Of a stretch of 5,671 nt of DNA, positions 5,582-5,671 are shown one piece after another; position 1 is the stretch's first letter, and each line of letters opens with the position of its first letter. Source of the stretch: Anaerolineales bacterium. GTDB taxonomy: Bacteria; Chloroflexota; Anaerolineae; Anaerolineales; Villigracilaceae. The position numbers and the translations under genes are program-made. The stretch lies in the NCBI GenBank assembly GCA_028689195.1, contig JAQTWR010000213.1:1-5671 (forward strand). The letters are read 5' to 3'. Under the pieces are notes generated by a model. That model had not been told where the DNA came from and made no database searches. It was given only the letters and a program-made list of their open reading frames with translations.

Positions 5582-5671
5582 ATGATTAGCAAAACAGTTG
5601 TTTTTCACTGCCCTGAATGCAATGGGACGAATGTCGTCAAGAACGGGAAAAATAGCGCGGGTAGTCAGCAG
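5582..5671 (+). CDS. IS1-like transposase, N-terminus only (InsA-type zinc ribbon)
   Basis: Thirty codons are visible before the window ends. The product begins MISKTVVFHCPECNGTN and continues VVKNGKNSAGSQQ. The CPxC pair (C10, C13) followed by VVxNGKxxxGxQ is the N-terminal zinc-ribbon pattern of InsA-like IS1 family proteins, where it precedes a helix-turn-helix that binds the element's ends. An in-frame TGA at 5564-5566 leaves ATG 5582 as the only possible ATG start; the upstream GCGAG is a weak ribosome site. Because only the first zinc half-site is seen, the catalytic part, intactness and any programmed frameshift cannot be judged. Another transposase family using the same zinc ribbon is the main alternative. 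Confidence 0.7.
   Translation, partial: MISKTVVFHCPECNGTNVVKNGKNSAGSQQ

Overview
The window is ordinary bacterial chromosome with moderate-to-high GC and densely packed genes. The mix of genes (AI-2E-type exporter, GtrB-like glycosyltransferase, MATE exporter, methylmalonyl-CoA epimerase, ICMT-like methyltransferase) and the GTCATTGCGAG-type palindromic repeats recall Chloroflexota of the Anaerolineae type. That placement is an impression from sequence style, not a proven assignment.

Left part (1-2875, plus strand): the 3' half of an AI-2E family membrane protein overlaps by 4 bp (ATGA) the start of a membrane-anchored family 2 glycosyltransferase. A strong intrinsic terminator (1441-1480) closes this pair. 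A complete MATE-family exporter follows, with no visible Shine-Dalgarno sequence.

Middle and right part (2832-5481, minus strand): reading right to left come an ICMT/NnrU-like membrane methyltransferase, a methylmalonyl-CoA epimerase with its own likely promoter, and tilS (tRNA-Ile lysidine synthase). The 3' end of tilS overlaps the 3' end of the MATE gene by 44 bp. A terminator-like hairpin for the MATE transcript sits inside the tilS coding region. Perfect hairpins lie between the epimerase gene and tilS (17-bp stem) and in the leader of the methyltransferase gene (15-bp stem).

Right edge (5582-5671, plus strand): the first 30 codons of an IS1-like transposase (InsA-type zinc-ribbon N-terminus), so a mobile element probably begins about 10 bp beyond the last hairpin.

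The main discovery candidate is inside tilS. Two 77-bp copies of a palindromic repeat (3245-3321 and 3431-3507, 68 of 77 bases identical) sit in the gene in the same orientation and phase. Each adds a 25-residue peptide of the ARSDxDEAIS...RSARN type without breaking the frame. This resembles the in-frame palindromic elements described in Rickettsia, here in an essential tRNA-modification gene and twice in one protein.
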